Assembly (NCBI RefSeq): GCF_040436365.1
Contig: NZ_AP026369.1
Span: 62,001 to 126,000 of the forward strand
DNA length: 64,000 nt
DNA from: Hydrogenimonas sp. SS33
Lineage (GTDB): Bacteria > Campylobacterota > Campylobacteria > Campylobacterales > Hydrogenimonadaceae
Direction of reading: 5' to 3'
The notes below the pieces were generated by a model that was given only the letters and a program-made list of their open reading frames with translations, did not search any database and was not told the DNA's origin. Made by a program: the position numbers and the translations under genes. Of this stretch, positions 25,512 through 33,560 are shown one piece after another. How positions within the stretch are numbered: the stretch's first letter is position 1; the number at the start of each line of letters is the position of its first letter.

Positions 25512-25641
25512 TATGGTCATTGGTCACTGGTTATTGGTCATTGGGGGGCGTCTTCGGCGCTTTTTATTGAAACGGAAAGCGGAAATCGGGAAACGGGAAA
25601 TGGCAAGAAGAATATTTTCGCACCTTCCCACCCTCTCACTT
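25512..25641. repeat. Composite heptamer element (array - hairpin - T-run - array)
   Basis: In order: GGTCATT-type units (25512-25541), a GC hairpin around GGCGTCTTCGGCGC followed by TTTTT, GGAAA-spaced units (25570-25600), an AT palindrome near AGAATATTTTC, and CACCTTC/CCCTCTCA units (25621-25641). The same parts in the same order occur at 31714-31857 on the other strand. It covers the leader and signal-peptide codons of the NosD-like gene. Confidence 0.75.
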
Positions 25642-26841
25642 CTTATTCTATTGACCGCATCGGTCAATGCCGCGTCACTCCAAAAAGTGATCGACGCGGC
25701 TCCGTCCGGGGCGCGGATCGACCTGCCGGCGGGGGTGTTTCATGGGCCGGTGGTCATCGACAAACCGCTGATCCTGGCCGGTGCGGGCATGGAAAAAAGT
25801 GTCATCGACGGGGGCGGCAGCGGCAGTGTGGTGACGATCCGCGCCTCCCATGTGACGCTTGAGAAGCTGACCCTGCGCCGCAGCGGGCGTAGGCGGGACA
25901 CGTTGGATGCGGCGGTGAAGGTGGCCGGTGTGTCGGATGTGACGGTGAGAAAGTGCCGCATGCGCGAAGACCTTTTCGGCGTGGTGGTGGAGACGAGCCG
26001 GCATGTGAAGATTTTGGACAACGATGTCCGCTCCTATGATGACAAGGTGGTGGACAACCGGGGCGACGGCGTGCGGATCTGGGGGTCGAATGATGTGACG
26101 GTGGAGGGGAACCGGTTTGAACAGGGCAGGGACATCGCCGTCACCCGCTCCCATGACGTACAGGTTTTGAAAAACCGCATCCGAAACGCCCGCTACGGTG
26201 TGCTTCTGGACATGAGCCGTCGTGTGAATGTCGAAGGCAACGACATCGCCGACATCTACGCGGGGGTGCGCACCAAAGGGGGAGCGGGGCTCACCATCGC
26301 CGGCAACACTATCTTCGACACGCGCCTGGAGACGGGGGTGGGGATTCTGCTCGCCCACGGCAGGGAGGTGCGGGTGCGAAACAACCGCATCAGCGGGTGC
26401 GCCCAGGCGATCTACATCGATTCCAGCCCCGCCGAAACAGGGATGCGCCGAACCATCGAGCGCAACGCCATCGTCAACAACAACGAAGCGTTCCATTTCC
26501 ACGCCGCCATCCAAAACAACACGATCCGCGACAACGACGTGGTGGGCAACCTGGATGACGTGGTGTTGGACATCCCAAAGGCCAAACGGGGCCACAACGA
26601 TATCGGCGACAACTACTGGGACCGCTACCAGGGGTTCGACCGAAACAATGACGGCATCGGCGACACCCCGTACGTGGTGCTCATCTACGCCGACAAGTTG
26701 TGGCAATACAACCACCACGCCAAATTTTTCTACGCAACGCCGGTGCTGAGCATCCTCGACTTCATCGAACGCATCGCCCCTTTGACGCAGCCGGACGAAC
26801 TGCTCAGAGACCCGAAACCGAGGATGTCACGCCACTTTTAA
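25600..26841 (+). CDS. NosD-like periplasmic parallel beta-helix protein
   Basis: 413 residues from ATG 25600, which gives a good signal peptide (MARRIFSHLPTLSLLILLTA). A GTG at 25504 or ATG at 25513 would add a repeat-encoded leader. The body is a right-handed beta-helix of about 22-residue rungs (VTLEKLTLRRS, VRIWGSNDVTVEGNRF). It ends with NosD-type GHNDIGDNYWDRYQGFDRNNDGIGDTPY. NosD proteins help mature the copper sites of nitrous oxide reductase. No nosZ, nosF, nosY or nosL is nearby, so this copy may have a different role or serve a distant nos cluster. It overlaps the convergent gene by 15 bp. Confidence 0.75.
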   Translation: MARRIFSHLPTLSLLILLTASVNAASLQKVIDAAPSGARIDLPAGVFHGPVVIDKPLILAGAGMEKSVIDGGGSGSVVTIRASHVTLEKLTLRRSGRRRDTLDAAVKVAGVSDVTVRKCRMREDLFGVVVETSRHVKILDNDVRSYDDKVVDNRGDGVRIWGSNDVTVEGNRFEQGRDIAVTRSHDVQVLKNRIRNARYGVLLDMSRRVNVEGNDIADIYAGVRTKGGAGLTIAGNTIFDTRLETGVGILLAHGREVRVRNNRISGCAQAIYIDSSPAETGMRRTIERNAIVNNNEAFHFHAAIQNNTIRDNDVVGNLDDVVLDIPKAKRGHNDIGDNYWDRYQGFDRNNDGIGDTPYVVLIYADKLWQYNHHAKFFYATPVLSILDFIERIAPLTQPDELLRDPKPRMSRHF

Positions 26842-27561
26842 CGGAAAGAGCATCGGTACCCGCTTCCGGTAGGCGGCGTAGGGTTCTCCCAGGGTTTTGA
26901 CGAGGTCTTTCTCCTCGAAATGGAGGCCGATGAGGATGTAGAGGGTGAAAGTGACGCAGAAGAGTAGGTGACCCATGCTCATGTGGGGCGTGGCCCAGAG
27001 GCCGACCAGGGTGCCGGCCTGAATGGGGTGGCGGACGTAGCGGTAGAATCCCTTTTCCTGAAACCGCTCCGGCGGCTCGGCCTCCCCACGGAATGCCCGC
27101 CACGCCTGGCTGAGGCCGAAGAGCCCGAAATGGTCGATCTGAAACGTAGCCAGCACCGCGATGCTCCAGCCCAGAAAATAGAGCAGCGTCGTCGCCCAAA
27201 AGCCCATACCGTTTTGAAAATCCCACACCACGCCCGGAAGCGGCTGCCAGAAAAGCAGGATGGCCGCGAGGATCAGGGAGGAGGCAAGCGTGTAGAAACT
27301 CCGCTGGATCGGAAGCGGGAGAAAACGGGTGAACCACCTTTTGAAACGGGGACGGACCATCAGGGAGTGCTGCAGGCCGAAAAGCGCGACAAGCCCGATA
27401 TCCAGCGCGGCGGCGAGAGGGACCGGAAAGCGGGGGGTGCCGCTGTCGATGGTCGAGGGCATCCAGGGCCAGGGATAGAGCCAGAAGACCATGTAAACCA
27501 GGGTTCCCAGGCCGATGAGGTAGGCCGCCAGGCCCCCAAGCAGCAGAAAGAGACGCTTCAC
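26827..27561 (-). CDS. MddA-like methanethiol S-methyltransferase (NnrU/ICMT family)
   Basis: A 244-residue membrane enzyme with about six helices. The family core is clear: STIDSG, ALFGLQHSLMVRPRFKRW, the C-terminal RYVRHPIQAGTLVGLWATPHMSMGHLLF, then HFEEKDLVKTLGEPYAAYRKRVPM. These match the group that includes MddA, which methylates methanethiol to dimethyl sulfide with S-adenosylmethionine. Other members methylate isoprenylcysteine or have unknown roles, so the substrate is inferred. It is the last gene of the minus-strand run and overlaps the HAD gene by four bases. Confidence 0.7.
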   Translation of the reverse strand: MKRLFLLLGGLAAYLIGLGTLVYMVFWLYPWPWMPSTIDSGTPRFPVPLAAALDIGLVALFGLQHSLMVRPRFKRWFTRFLPLPIQRSFYTLASSLILAAILLFWQPLPGVVWDFQNGMGFWATTLLYFLGWSIAVLATFQIDHFGLFGLSQAWRAFRGEAEPPERFQEKGFYRYVRHPIQAGTLVGLWATPHMSMGHLLFCVTFTLYILIGLHFEEKDLVKTLGEPYAAYRKRVPMLFPLKVA

Positions 27562-28388
27562 AGCTTCAGCTCCCGGGCCAGAAATTTCGCCACCGCCTCT
27601 TCGTCGTTGCTCCAGGGCAGAACGATGTCCGCCTTCGCTTTCAATTCGTCGATGGCGTTGGCGACGGCGATGCGCCGGCCCGCCGCCGAGAAAAGCCCCA
27701 GGTCGTTGTGGCTGTCGCCGAAAACCGTCGTGTGGGCCGCATCGACACCCTCCATGGCTTCCAGCTTTTTGAGCGCGTGGGCCTTGTCCCCTTCCGGGTG
27801 CAGGAGCGTCATGAACCAGCAGTCGATATAGGGGTCTTTGGAGCGTTTGATTTCGATCTGCTCCTTCAACGCTTTTCGAAAAGCCGCCTCCAACTGCGCG
27901 GTGGCGGCTTCGTCGCCCAGATAGACCAGTTTGAGGTTGCGCTCCATGGCCCGCAAAGGGTCGGCGTCGAGAATGCGGCGGTCGTTGTGGACCGTCTGCA
28001 GCAGCTCCTGTAGACAGGAGTTGCGCCGTCTGGGGTAGATGAACCGCTCCGTGTCGTTTTCGTCCAGTGCCACAACCAGCGGCAGCAGGCCCGCCTCCTT
28101 CGCTCCGATGGCGATAATCTCGTCCCCCAGCTCTTTGGCAAGGGCGCTGACGTGAAGCACTCTCCCCTCGGGCGAAGTGATCAGCACGCCGTCGAGCAGG
28201 ATGAGAGGCTCCCTGAGATGCAGGCCTTTGAGCAGTTTCATGACGCCGGTATAGCTTCGGGCGGTGGCGACGGAGAGTTTCACGCCCCGTTCCACCGCTT
28301 GGTTCCAGATGTGCCGGCTGAAATCACCGACACTCAGGTCGGAGCGAAGGAGCGTTTTGTCCAGGTCGGTCAGGTAGAAGGGGTGCAT
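27558..28388 (-). CDS. HAD-superfamily (Cof-type) phosphatase
   Basis: 276 residues from ATG 28388, where the catalytic motif begins almost at once (MHPFYLTDLDKTLL). A Cof-type cap domain follows, then lysine in GDKAHAL and the metal motif FGDSHNDLGLF with VANAIDELKAKAD near the end. It should hydrolyse a small phosphorylated metabolite. An upstream extension to 28409 would overlap the preceding gene further and lacks a better start. Family clear, substrate unknown. Confidence 0.82.
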   Translation of the reverse strand: MHPFYLTDLDKTLLRSDLSVGDFSRHIWNQAVERGVKLSVATARSYTGVMKLLKGLHLREPLILLDGVLITSPEGRVLHVSALAKELGDEIIAIGAKEAGLLPLVVALDENDTERFIYPRRRNSCLQELLQTVHNDRRILDADPLRAMERNLKLVYLGDEAATAQLEAAFRKALKEQIEIKRSKDPYIDCWFMTLLHPEGDKAHALKKLEAMEGVDAAHTTVFGDSHNDLGLFSAAGRRIAVANAIDELKAKADIVLPWSNDEEAVAKFLARELKL

Positions 28389-28390
28389 CT

Positions 28391-30757
28391 TCAACCGCAC
28401 CGCCACCACAGCAGCGCCGGCGCCACCCGGATGTCGCTGCGCCTGGGTTTGATAAAGAAGGTGTCGATGGGGTAGGCGTCGAGGGTATAGGTGTCATCGA
28501 GCGCGTCGAGTTTCTCCTCCAGCTCCGCTTTGAGGGCGTCGATCTTCTCTTCGACGGCTTCGAGCGCCTCTTGTGCCCGCTGGACATCCGCTTTCTCATC
28601 CAGGACGCGGCGCCCCTTTTTCAGCGCCTGGCCCACTTTGGAGGCGGCGGAGCGCTTCGATCCGAAGAGTGAGCCGAAGATCGCCAACCCCGCGTCGATG
28701 ATCGATTCGGTGGTTTTGGAGCTCACATCCTCCTGCTCTTTCTGGAGTTTCTGCAGGGCGCGCTGTCGCCTCGACTCCAGGGTCTGAAACTTTTTTTCAT
28801 AACGTGATTGCAGTTTCTGCGCCGCTTCGCTTTTTTTCTCTTCCAGAATCTCCTGAAGGCGCTGTTTGAACCTCTCCAGGCTTTCGTGGGGCTGTGATTC
28901 GGCCTTGAGGGGGCGGCAGCGGTAGAGGGTGAGCCGCTTGGAGGCGTAGAGACGGTCGGAAAAGGCCTTTTCCACAGGTTTCAGGCTGCGGGCATCGGCG
29001 ACAAAGGAGGGAAGCGCGGCAAAACCGCAGGCGTCGGCGGGCGATTTGGGCAGGGTGGCCGGGTCGCTCTCACAGGTTTCCGCCCTATCGAAATCGGGGG
29101 CTTCGTCGCCCGCATCCAGCGGAACATCGAGGCAGACCTCTTCCTGCTCGTCGATGCCGCGGGTGGCGTTGAAGTAGCGTATTTCGGCCTTGAGATGCAG
29201 AACCGGCAGGTAGAGGGTGTCCCCGGCCGCGGGAATGTCGAAGGTCTGGGGGATCTTCGCAGAGAGGATGGGACGGGGCGTCGCGGCTTCGGCCTTGGTT
29301 GCCGGAGCCCTTTTCGGCGCGGCGGGGGTTTGGGCCGGTTCGGCTCTTTCGGACCCCTTTTTCGAAGCCATGCACCGGGCGATGTCCCGCTTCTTCATGG
29401 GCCCTTTGAGGTACGAAAGAACCCAGCGGGTTTGAAAGAGGTGAATGCCCGGTATATGGGCGCTTTTGAGGAAGAAGGTGCGTTTGGGAAGGGTGCGGAT
29501 GATGTCGGCGATCTGCTCCTTCGGCAGCCCCTCTTCCGCCTGGCCGGCCAGCCCGTCGACCACTTTGGCGATATCCTGCCGGGTCTGGAGCTTTCCGATG
29601 AACCAGGTGCCGATATTGGATAGCCCCTTGTAGTCCAGGTCCACGGGGTTCTGGGTGCTGAGCACCATTCCGATGCCGAAAGCCCGGGCCTGTTTGAGCA
29701 TCAGCATCATCGGTGTTTTGGAAGGCGGGTTTTTGGACGGGGGGAAGTAGCCGTAGATTTCGTCCATATAGACCAGCGCCCGCAGCCTTCCCGTGCCGCT
29801 TTGGCGCCGCATCCAGCCCAGAATTTTGTTCAGAAGCAGCGTGACGAAGAACATCCGCTCCGCATCGCTGAGGTGGGCGATGGAGAAGACGGCGATCTTC
29901 GATTTCCCCTTTTTGTCGTACATCAGGTTGTCGATATCGAGGGTATCGCCTTTGAGCCAGCTTTCAAAGGTGGGGCTGGCCAGGACGTTGTTGAAACGCG
30001 ACGCCAGTTTGAAGCGCTCGGCGGGCGGGTAGAAGCTCTCCAGCGGCAGGACGCCGATTTTCGAAAAGGGCGGGTTGATGATCTGTGCGATCAGGGTGCC
30101 GATGTCCATGGCGGCGCCTTCGGTCCACCCCTTTTTGAGAATCTGGGCGATGAGGATGTACTCCCGGCTCTCCAGCGGGTCGGCGTCGATGCCGACAAGC
30201 GCCAGCAAAGAGGTGACGGTGGAGCCGATGGCCGAGGCGAGGGCGTCGGCATCTTCCAGCGTCTCCGGCCCCGGCGCATCCAGGCTTCCCAGGACGTTGA
30301 CAGAAACGCCGGCTTCGCTTCCGGGGGTGAAGATGGTGGTGTCGTGCTCTTTGAAGCGGCGGATGCGTTCCGGGGTCTGGTCGAAACTCTCGATCCCCTT
30401 TTTCCACATCTCGGCGATTTTTTTGGCGTAGGCTTTCGGCTCCTCCCCCTTGTGCCGGGCCTCCTCCTCGACCCAGGGGAGGAAGGCGTCGGGGGAGAGG
30501 TCGTCGAAGGCGAGGCAGAGGTTCCCCATGTCCCCTTTGGGGTCGATGGCGATGACGGGAATGTTGTCGATGGCCGCCTCTTCGAGCAGGTCGATGCCCA
30601 GCCCCGTTTTGCCGCTTCCGGTCATGCCGATGATGGCGGCATGGGTCGTGAAGGTGTCGGATTTGACGAGTGTCGGATGATCCGTGGTGGCGAGGGTGTC
30701 GGGGTCGACATCTCTCCCCAGGTAGAAAATGCCCAGTTTTTCGAAAATTTTTTCCAT
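28391..30757 (-). CDS. HerA/DUF87-type ATPase with C-terminal coiled coil
   Basis: 788 residues. The N-terminal ATPase core contains Walker A GMTGSGKT (about residue 45), IAIDPKGDMGNL, Walker B RALVYMDEIYGY and sensor VLSTQNPVDLDYKG. This makes it a relative of the HerA/FtsK-like translocases and YjgR (DUF853). The C-terminal third is highly charged and helical (coiled coil). These proteins pump DNA or remodel complexes, often with a nuclease; none is adjacent here. AAGGGG precedes ATG 30757. It follows the rRNA methyltransferase gene with 3 bp between, so it is co-transcribed. Confidence 0.72.
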   Translation of the reverse strand: MEKIFEKLGIFYLGRDVDPDTLATTDHPTLVKSDTFTTHAAIIGMTGSGKTGLGIDLLEEAAIDNIPVIAIDPKGDMGNLCLAFDDLSPDAFLPWVEEEARHKGEEPKAYAKKIAEMWKKGIESFDQTPERIRRFKEHDTTIFTPGSEAGVSVNVLGSLDAPGPETLEDADALASAIGSTVTSLLALVGIDADPLESREYILIAQILKKGWTEGAAMDIGTLIAQIINPPFSKIGVLPLESFYPPAERFKLASRFNNVLASPTFESWLKGDTLDIDNLMYDKKGKSKIAVFSIAHLSDAERMFFVTLLLNKILGWMRRQSGTGRLRALVYMDEIYGYFPPSKNPPSKTPMMLMLKQARAFGIGMVLSTQNPVDLDYKGLSNIGTWFIGKLQTRQDIAKVVDGLAGQAEEGLPKEQIADIIRTLPKRTFFLKSAHIPGIHLFQTRWVLSYLKGPMKKRDIARCMASKKGSERAEPAQTPAAPKRAPATKAEAATPRPILSAKIPQTFDIPAAGDTLYLPVLHLKAEIRYFNATRGIDEQEEVCLDVPLDAGDEAPDFDRAETCESDPATLPKSPADACGFAALPSFVADARSLKPVEKAFSDRLYASKRLTLYRCRPLKAESQPHESLERFKQRLQEILEEKKSEAAQKLQSRYEKKFQTLESRRQRALQKLQKEQEDVSSKTTESIIDAGLAIFGSLFGSKRSAASKVGQALKKGRRVLDEKADVQRAQEALEAVEEKIDALKAELEEKLDALDDTYTLDAYPIDTFFIKPRRSDIRVAPALLWWRCG

Positions 30758-30760
30758 AGG

Positions 30761-31696
30761 TTACCCCTTTCGTAAAAGTGCGAGATAGAAACCGTCCATC
30801 CTTTCGGTAGGCAAAATACGCATGGTTTTTGACAGGTCGGGATGAAAGCGTTTTTTCCGCCAGGAGGTCAGGCCACAGCGGTAGTTTTCGACGGGAAGCG
30901 ACATCTCAAGAAGCGTCAGATCTTCATGGCGGCTCAGGGCCTTGTCGATGACGGCTTCGTTCTCCTCCGGGGCGAAGGCGCAGGTGGCGTAGAGCAGCGT
31001 GCCTCCCGGTTTGAGAGCTTTGACGGCGGAGGCGAGCAGGCGCTGCTGGAGTCTGGCCATCTCTTTGATCTTCCGTTCGCTCCAATAGGCGTAGGTTTTG
31101 GGATCGTAACTTTTGAATTTCGCTTCGGTGGAGCAGGGGGCGTCCAACAGCACTTTGTCGAAGCGTTCCGGCGTTTTGTTTCCCACGCCGCGCCCGTCAC
31201 GCATGAAGAAGCGGGCGATGGCGACCCCGCCCCGTTCGAGGTTGGCTTTGAGGCGGAAGAAGCGGTCACGCCCCGGCTCCACGACCGAAAGAAGCCCCTC
31301 GTTTTGCATCTGTGCCGCCATCATCAGCGATTTTCCGCCGGGGGCGGCGGTGAGGTCAAGGACCGTTTCTCCGGGTTTCGGGGAGAGCATCAGCGGGGCG
31401 AGCATGGAGGAGAGGCTCTGGATGTAGATGTCGCCGCTTGCAAAGAGGGGAGAGTGGGTGAGGGCATCGCGGTCTTTGGCGGGCAGGGTGAAGGCATGGG
31501 CGTACCAAGGCACCGGTTCGGGCGCCAGGCCGGCCTCCTGCAGGGTCGTCAAAACGGCATCGACCGTGGTTTTGAGAGGGTTGACGCGGAAAGAGACCGG
31601 TTTGGGGTGTCCGAAGGTTTCCAGCAGCCTGTCGGCCTCTTCGGGGTAGATGGCCCGGAAACGTTCGACGAAGGATTCGGGAAGGGCGCTACTCAC
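30761..31696 (-). CDS. RsmB/RsmF-family rRNA (cytosine-C5) methyltransferase
   Basis: 311 residues from GTG 31696 (GGAG upstream). An N-terminal NOL1/NOP2/Sun region (FRVNPLKTTVDAVL, SPLFASGDIYIQSLSS) precedes the methyltransferase core. The SAM loop is DLTAAPGGKS, and the two catalytic cysteines are in DAPCSTEAKF and TCAFAPEENE. It methylates cytosine C5 in rRNA or tRNA. It lacks the PUA or NusB extra domains of E. coli RsmF and RsmB, so the exact position modified is not fixed. Confidence 0.85.
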   Translation of the reverse strand: MSSALPESFVERFRAIYPEEADRLLETFGHPKPVSFRVNPLKTTVDAVLTTLQEAGLAPEPVPWYAHAFTLPAKDRDALTHSPLFASGDIYIQSLSSMLAPLMLSPKPGETVLDLTAAPGGKSLMMAAQMQNEGLLSVVEPGRDRFFRLKANLERGGVAIARFFMRDGRGVGNKTPERFDKVLLDAPCSTEAKFKSYDPKTYAYWSERKIKEMARLQQRLLASAVKALKPGGTLLYATCAFAPEENEAVIDKALSRHEDLTLLEMSLPVENYRCGLTSWRKKRFHPDLSKTMRILPTERMDGFYLALLRKG

Positions 31697-31713
31697 CTAT
31701 GCGCTCCGAATTT

Positions 31714-31857
31714 TTCGGGGTGAGAGGGTGAGAAGGTAAAAAGGTGAGAAGGTGAGAAGGTGGGAAAGTATTCTACTTTCCGATTTCCGTTTCCCCAAAA
31801 AGGCGCCGTAGGCGCCCCCCAATGACCAATGACCAATGACTAGTGACCAAAAACCAA
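31714..31857. repeat. Composite heptamer element, reverse orientation
   Basis: Read on the minus strand: GGTCATT-type units (31855-31820), then a perfect triloop hairpin GGCGCC-TAC-GGCGCC with TTTTT (31817-31796), GGAAA-spaced units, an AT palindrome (AGTAGAATACTTT), and CACCTTC/TTCTCAC units (31765-31714). It has the same module order as 25512-25641. It fills the whole gap between pgpA and the methyltransferase gene. Confidence 0.85.
31796..31817 (-). terminator. Intrinsic terminator within the composite repeat, downstream of pgpA
   Basis: On the minus strand, GGCGCC, a TAC triloop and GGCGCC are followed directly by TTTTT. It lies about 40 bp after the pgpA stop. Stem and T-run together look like a functional Rho-independent terminator carried by the repeat. 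Confidence 0.6.
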
Positions 31858-32328
31858 TCATGATATCCCCGCCAAAGAGAACAAATGGAGCACCAGGGCG
31901 CTGGAGAGGCCCGCCATGGCACCTGCGAGAATGTCGTCCCCCATGACGCCCCATCCGCCGGGGGCCTCCCGGTCGATGCGGCCGACGAGGGAGGGTTTCC
32001 AGATGTCGTAGAGGCGGAAGAAGAGAAAACTGAGCACCGCCGCCGGCAGGGTGGGGCCGCTGATGCAAAGTGCGAGCCAGATGCCGGCGATTTCATCGAT
32101 GACGATGCGGCTGTCGTCATGGATGCCGGTGCGGGCCTCGTAGACGTTGGTGGCCCTGACGCCCCAGAGCGTCACGAGAATGGTCAGTAGAAAAAGGGTT
32201 TGCAGCGGCAGCCACTGAAGAATGAGAAGCCCGAGTATCAGCCCCGTCAGCGACCCCCATGTCCCCGGCGCTTTGGGAAGCATCCCGCTTCCCAGGCCGG
32301 CCAGAAAGAGTTTCTCCTGAAAGGTCAT
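31858..32328 (-). CDS. pgpA: Phosphatidylglycerophosphatase A
   Basis: 156 residues from ATG 32328, which has a strong AAAGGAG five bases upstream. The ATG at 32367 overlaps the previous stop but has no ribosome binding site of its own. It dephosphorylates phosphatidylglycerol phosphate in the inner membrane. Motifs: KAPGTWGSL, DDSRIVIDEIAG, FRLYDIWKPS and GGWGVMGDDILAG, all standard for PgpA, with three or four membrane helices. The same neighbour order (ispDF, regulator, sat-like, pgpA) occurs in Campylobacter. Confidence 0.9.
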   Translation of the reverse strand: MTFQEKLFLAGLGSGMLPKAPGTWGSLTGLILGLLILQWLPLQTLFLLTILVTLWGVRATNVYEARTGIHDDSRIVIDEIAGIWLALCISGPTLPAAVLSFLFFRLYDIWKPSLVGRIDREAPGGWGVMGDDILAGAMAGLSSALVLHLFSLAGIS

Positions 32329-32363
32329 GGAACTCCTTTGCGTTGTTGTTTCGATTTCGGTTT

Positions 32364-33560
32364 TCATTTCAGCGACGTCGTCTGGTAGAGCTTCATCAGT
32401 TTGATGTAGAAATCCTCCTCGCTTTGGCTCTCCAGGAGGCCCGATCCGGGCATCAGGTCGTAGTAGATCTTCTCAAGGTTGTCGAACCGGTTGGGGAAGA
32501 GGTGGGTCAGAATCATGGCGGAGATCTCCTTGCGTATCAGGACCGCGGGGGGCAGGAGCCCCTTTTTGAGCAGTTCAAGAATGGAATCGGCATGGTAGGA
32601 GATGTGGTGATGCTCGCCGTGGGGGCAGGTGCGGTTGCTCACCAGGGTGCGGCAGATGTCGCAGTAGGCGTATTCCGGGGCCGTGTGGATCGTGATGTTG
32701 ATCCCTTTGAGATGGTCGAAGACCGACTGCATCCGGTTTTTGTCGTAAAAGCTTCCCAGCCCCGCATGGTTTTGGCCGATGACCAGTTCGTCACAGCCGA
32801 AATTTTCCGCCACAAGGGCGTCGAGAATCACTTCGTTGTAGCCGGCGAAGATGTAGGTGTACTCCAGCGGCACGATGACGACCCGGTTGGCGGGGAGGTA
32901 GTTTTTGACGAAGTAGTCCATGGCCCGGTAGCGCAGTTCGTAGGGGAGGGTGGGATCTTCCCGGTAGGGTTTGAGCAGGAAGATGACCACCAGGTCGCTG
33001 CGATCCAGCGTCGTGCGGATCAGCCGCTCGTGGGCGCGGTGCAGGGGACGGGCCGCCATCATCAGGGCGCTGGTCTGTTTGGCACCGATACGCTCTTTTG
33101 CCGTGGTGATCTGCTCCTTGATTTTGCGGAATTTCGGGTACGCCACATGGTACTTGCCCGCCACGGCGTAGCGCCCGAGCCGCCGCATCGTCGCCTGTAC
33201 GCCGGGGTGGGCCGGGTTCTGGGTGCCGTAGATCTCCTGGAGGCGCTGCTGGGGGTCGATTTCGAACACTTCGTCGGCGACGAGCCATCCTACCGGTTCG
33301 TCGTCGACGACCAGTTCCAGCCTCTCTTTGGGTTTCAGGGATCTGAGGACCTCTTCGTTGCGGCGCCCGCGGGGTGCGAGGATGAAAGGGAAGGGAAAAC
33401 TGCGCCCTTTGTAGCATTTGGTTTTGTTGACTTCGGCGGCGGTGGCGCTGTCCATCAGCCCGTCGACCGGACGCAGCAACCCCTCCTCCACCAGTGCCAG
33501 GGTCGAGAGCGCCTCCCGGTCGATATAGAGGCGTTTGTCACTTTTTCTTGAAGATGCCAT
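32364..33560 (-). CDS. ATP-sulfurylase-like protein with altered active site
   Basis: 398 residues with full-length Sat architecture: an N-terminal PUA-like domain, then the nucleotidyl-transferase domain with HRAHE, an FAGYNEVILDALVAENFGC stretch and DELVIGQNHAGLG. The usual QTRNP loop reads MMAARP here, and GRDHAG reads GQNHAG. The glutamine, threonine and arginine that contact ATP and sulfate are therefore changed. A C-terminal CDIC...C cluster may bind zinc. It may not form APS at all, or may act on another anion. No aprAB or cys genes are nearby. ATG 33560 has GAGGAA upstream and overlaps the regulator gene by 23 bp. Confidence 0.75.
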   Translation of the reverse strand: MASSRKSDKRLYIDREALSTLALVEEGLLRPVDGLMDSATAAEVNKTKCYKGRSFPFPFILAPRGRRNEEVLRSLKPKERLELVVDDEPVGWLVADEVFEIDPQQRLQEIYGTQNPAHPGVQATMRRLGRYAVAGKYHVAYPKFRKIKEQITTAKERIGAKQTSALMMAARPLHRAHERLIRTTLDRSDLVVIFLLKPYREDPTLPYELRYRAMDYFVKNYLPANRVVIVPLEYTYIFAGYNEVILDALVAENFGCDELVIGQNHAGLGSFYDKNRMQSVFDHLKGINITIHTAPEYAYCDICRTLVSNRTCPHGEHHHISYHADSILELLKKGLLPPAVLIRKEISAMILTHLFPNRFDNLEKIYYDLMPGSGLLESQSEEDFYIKLMKLYQTTSLK

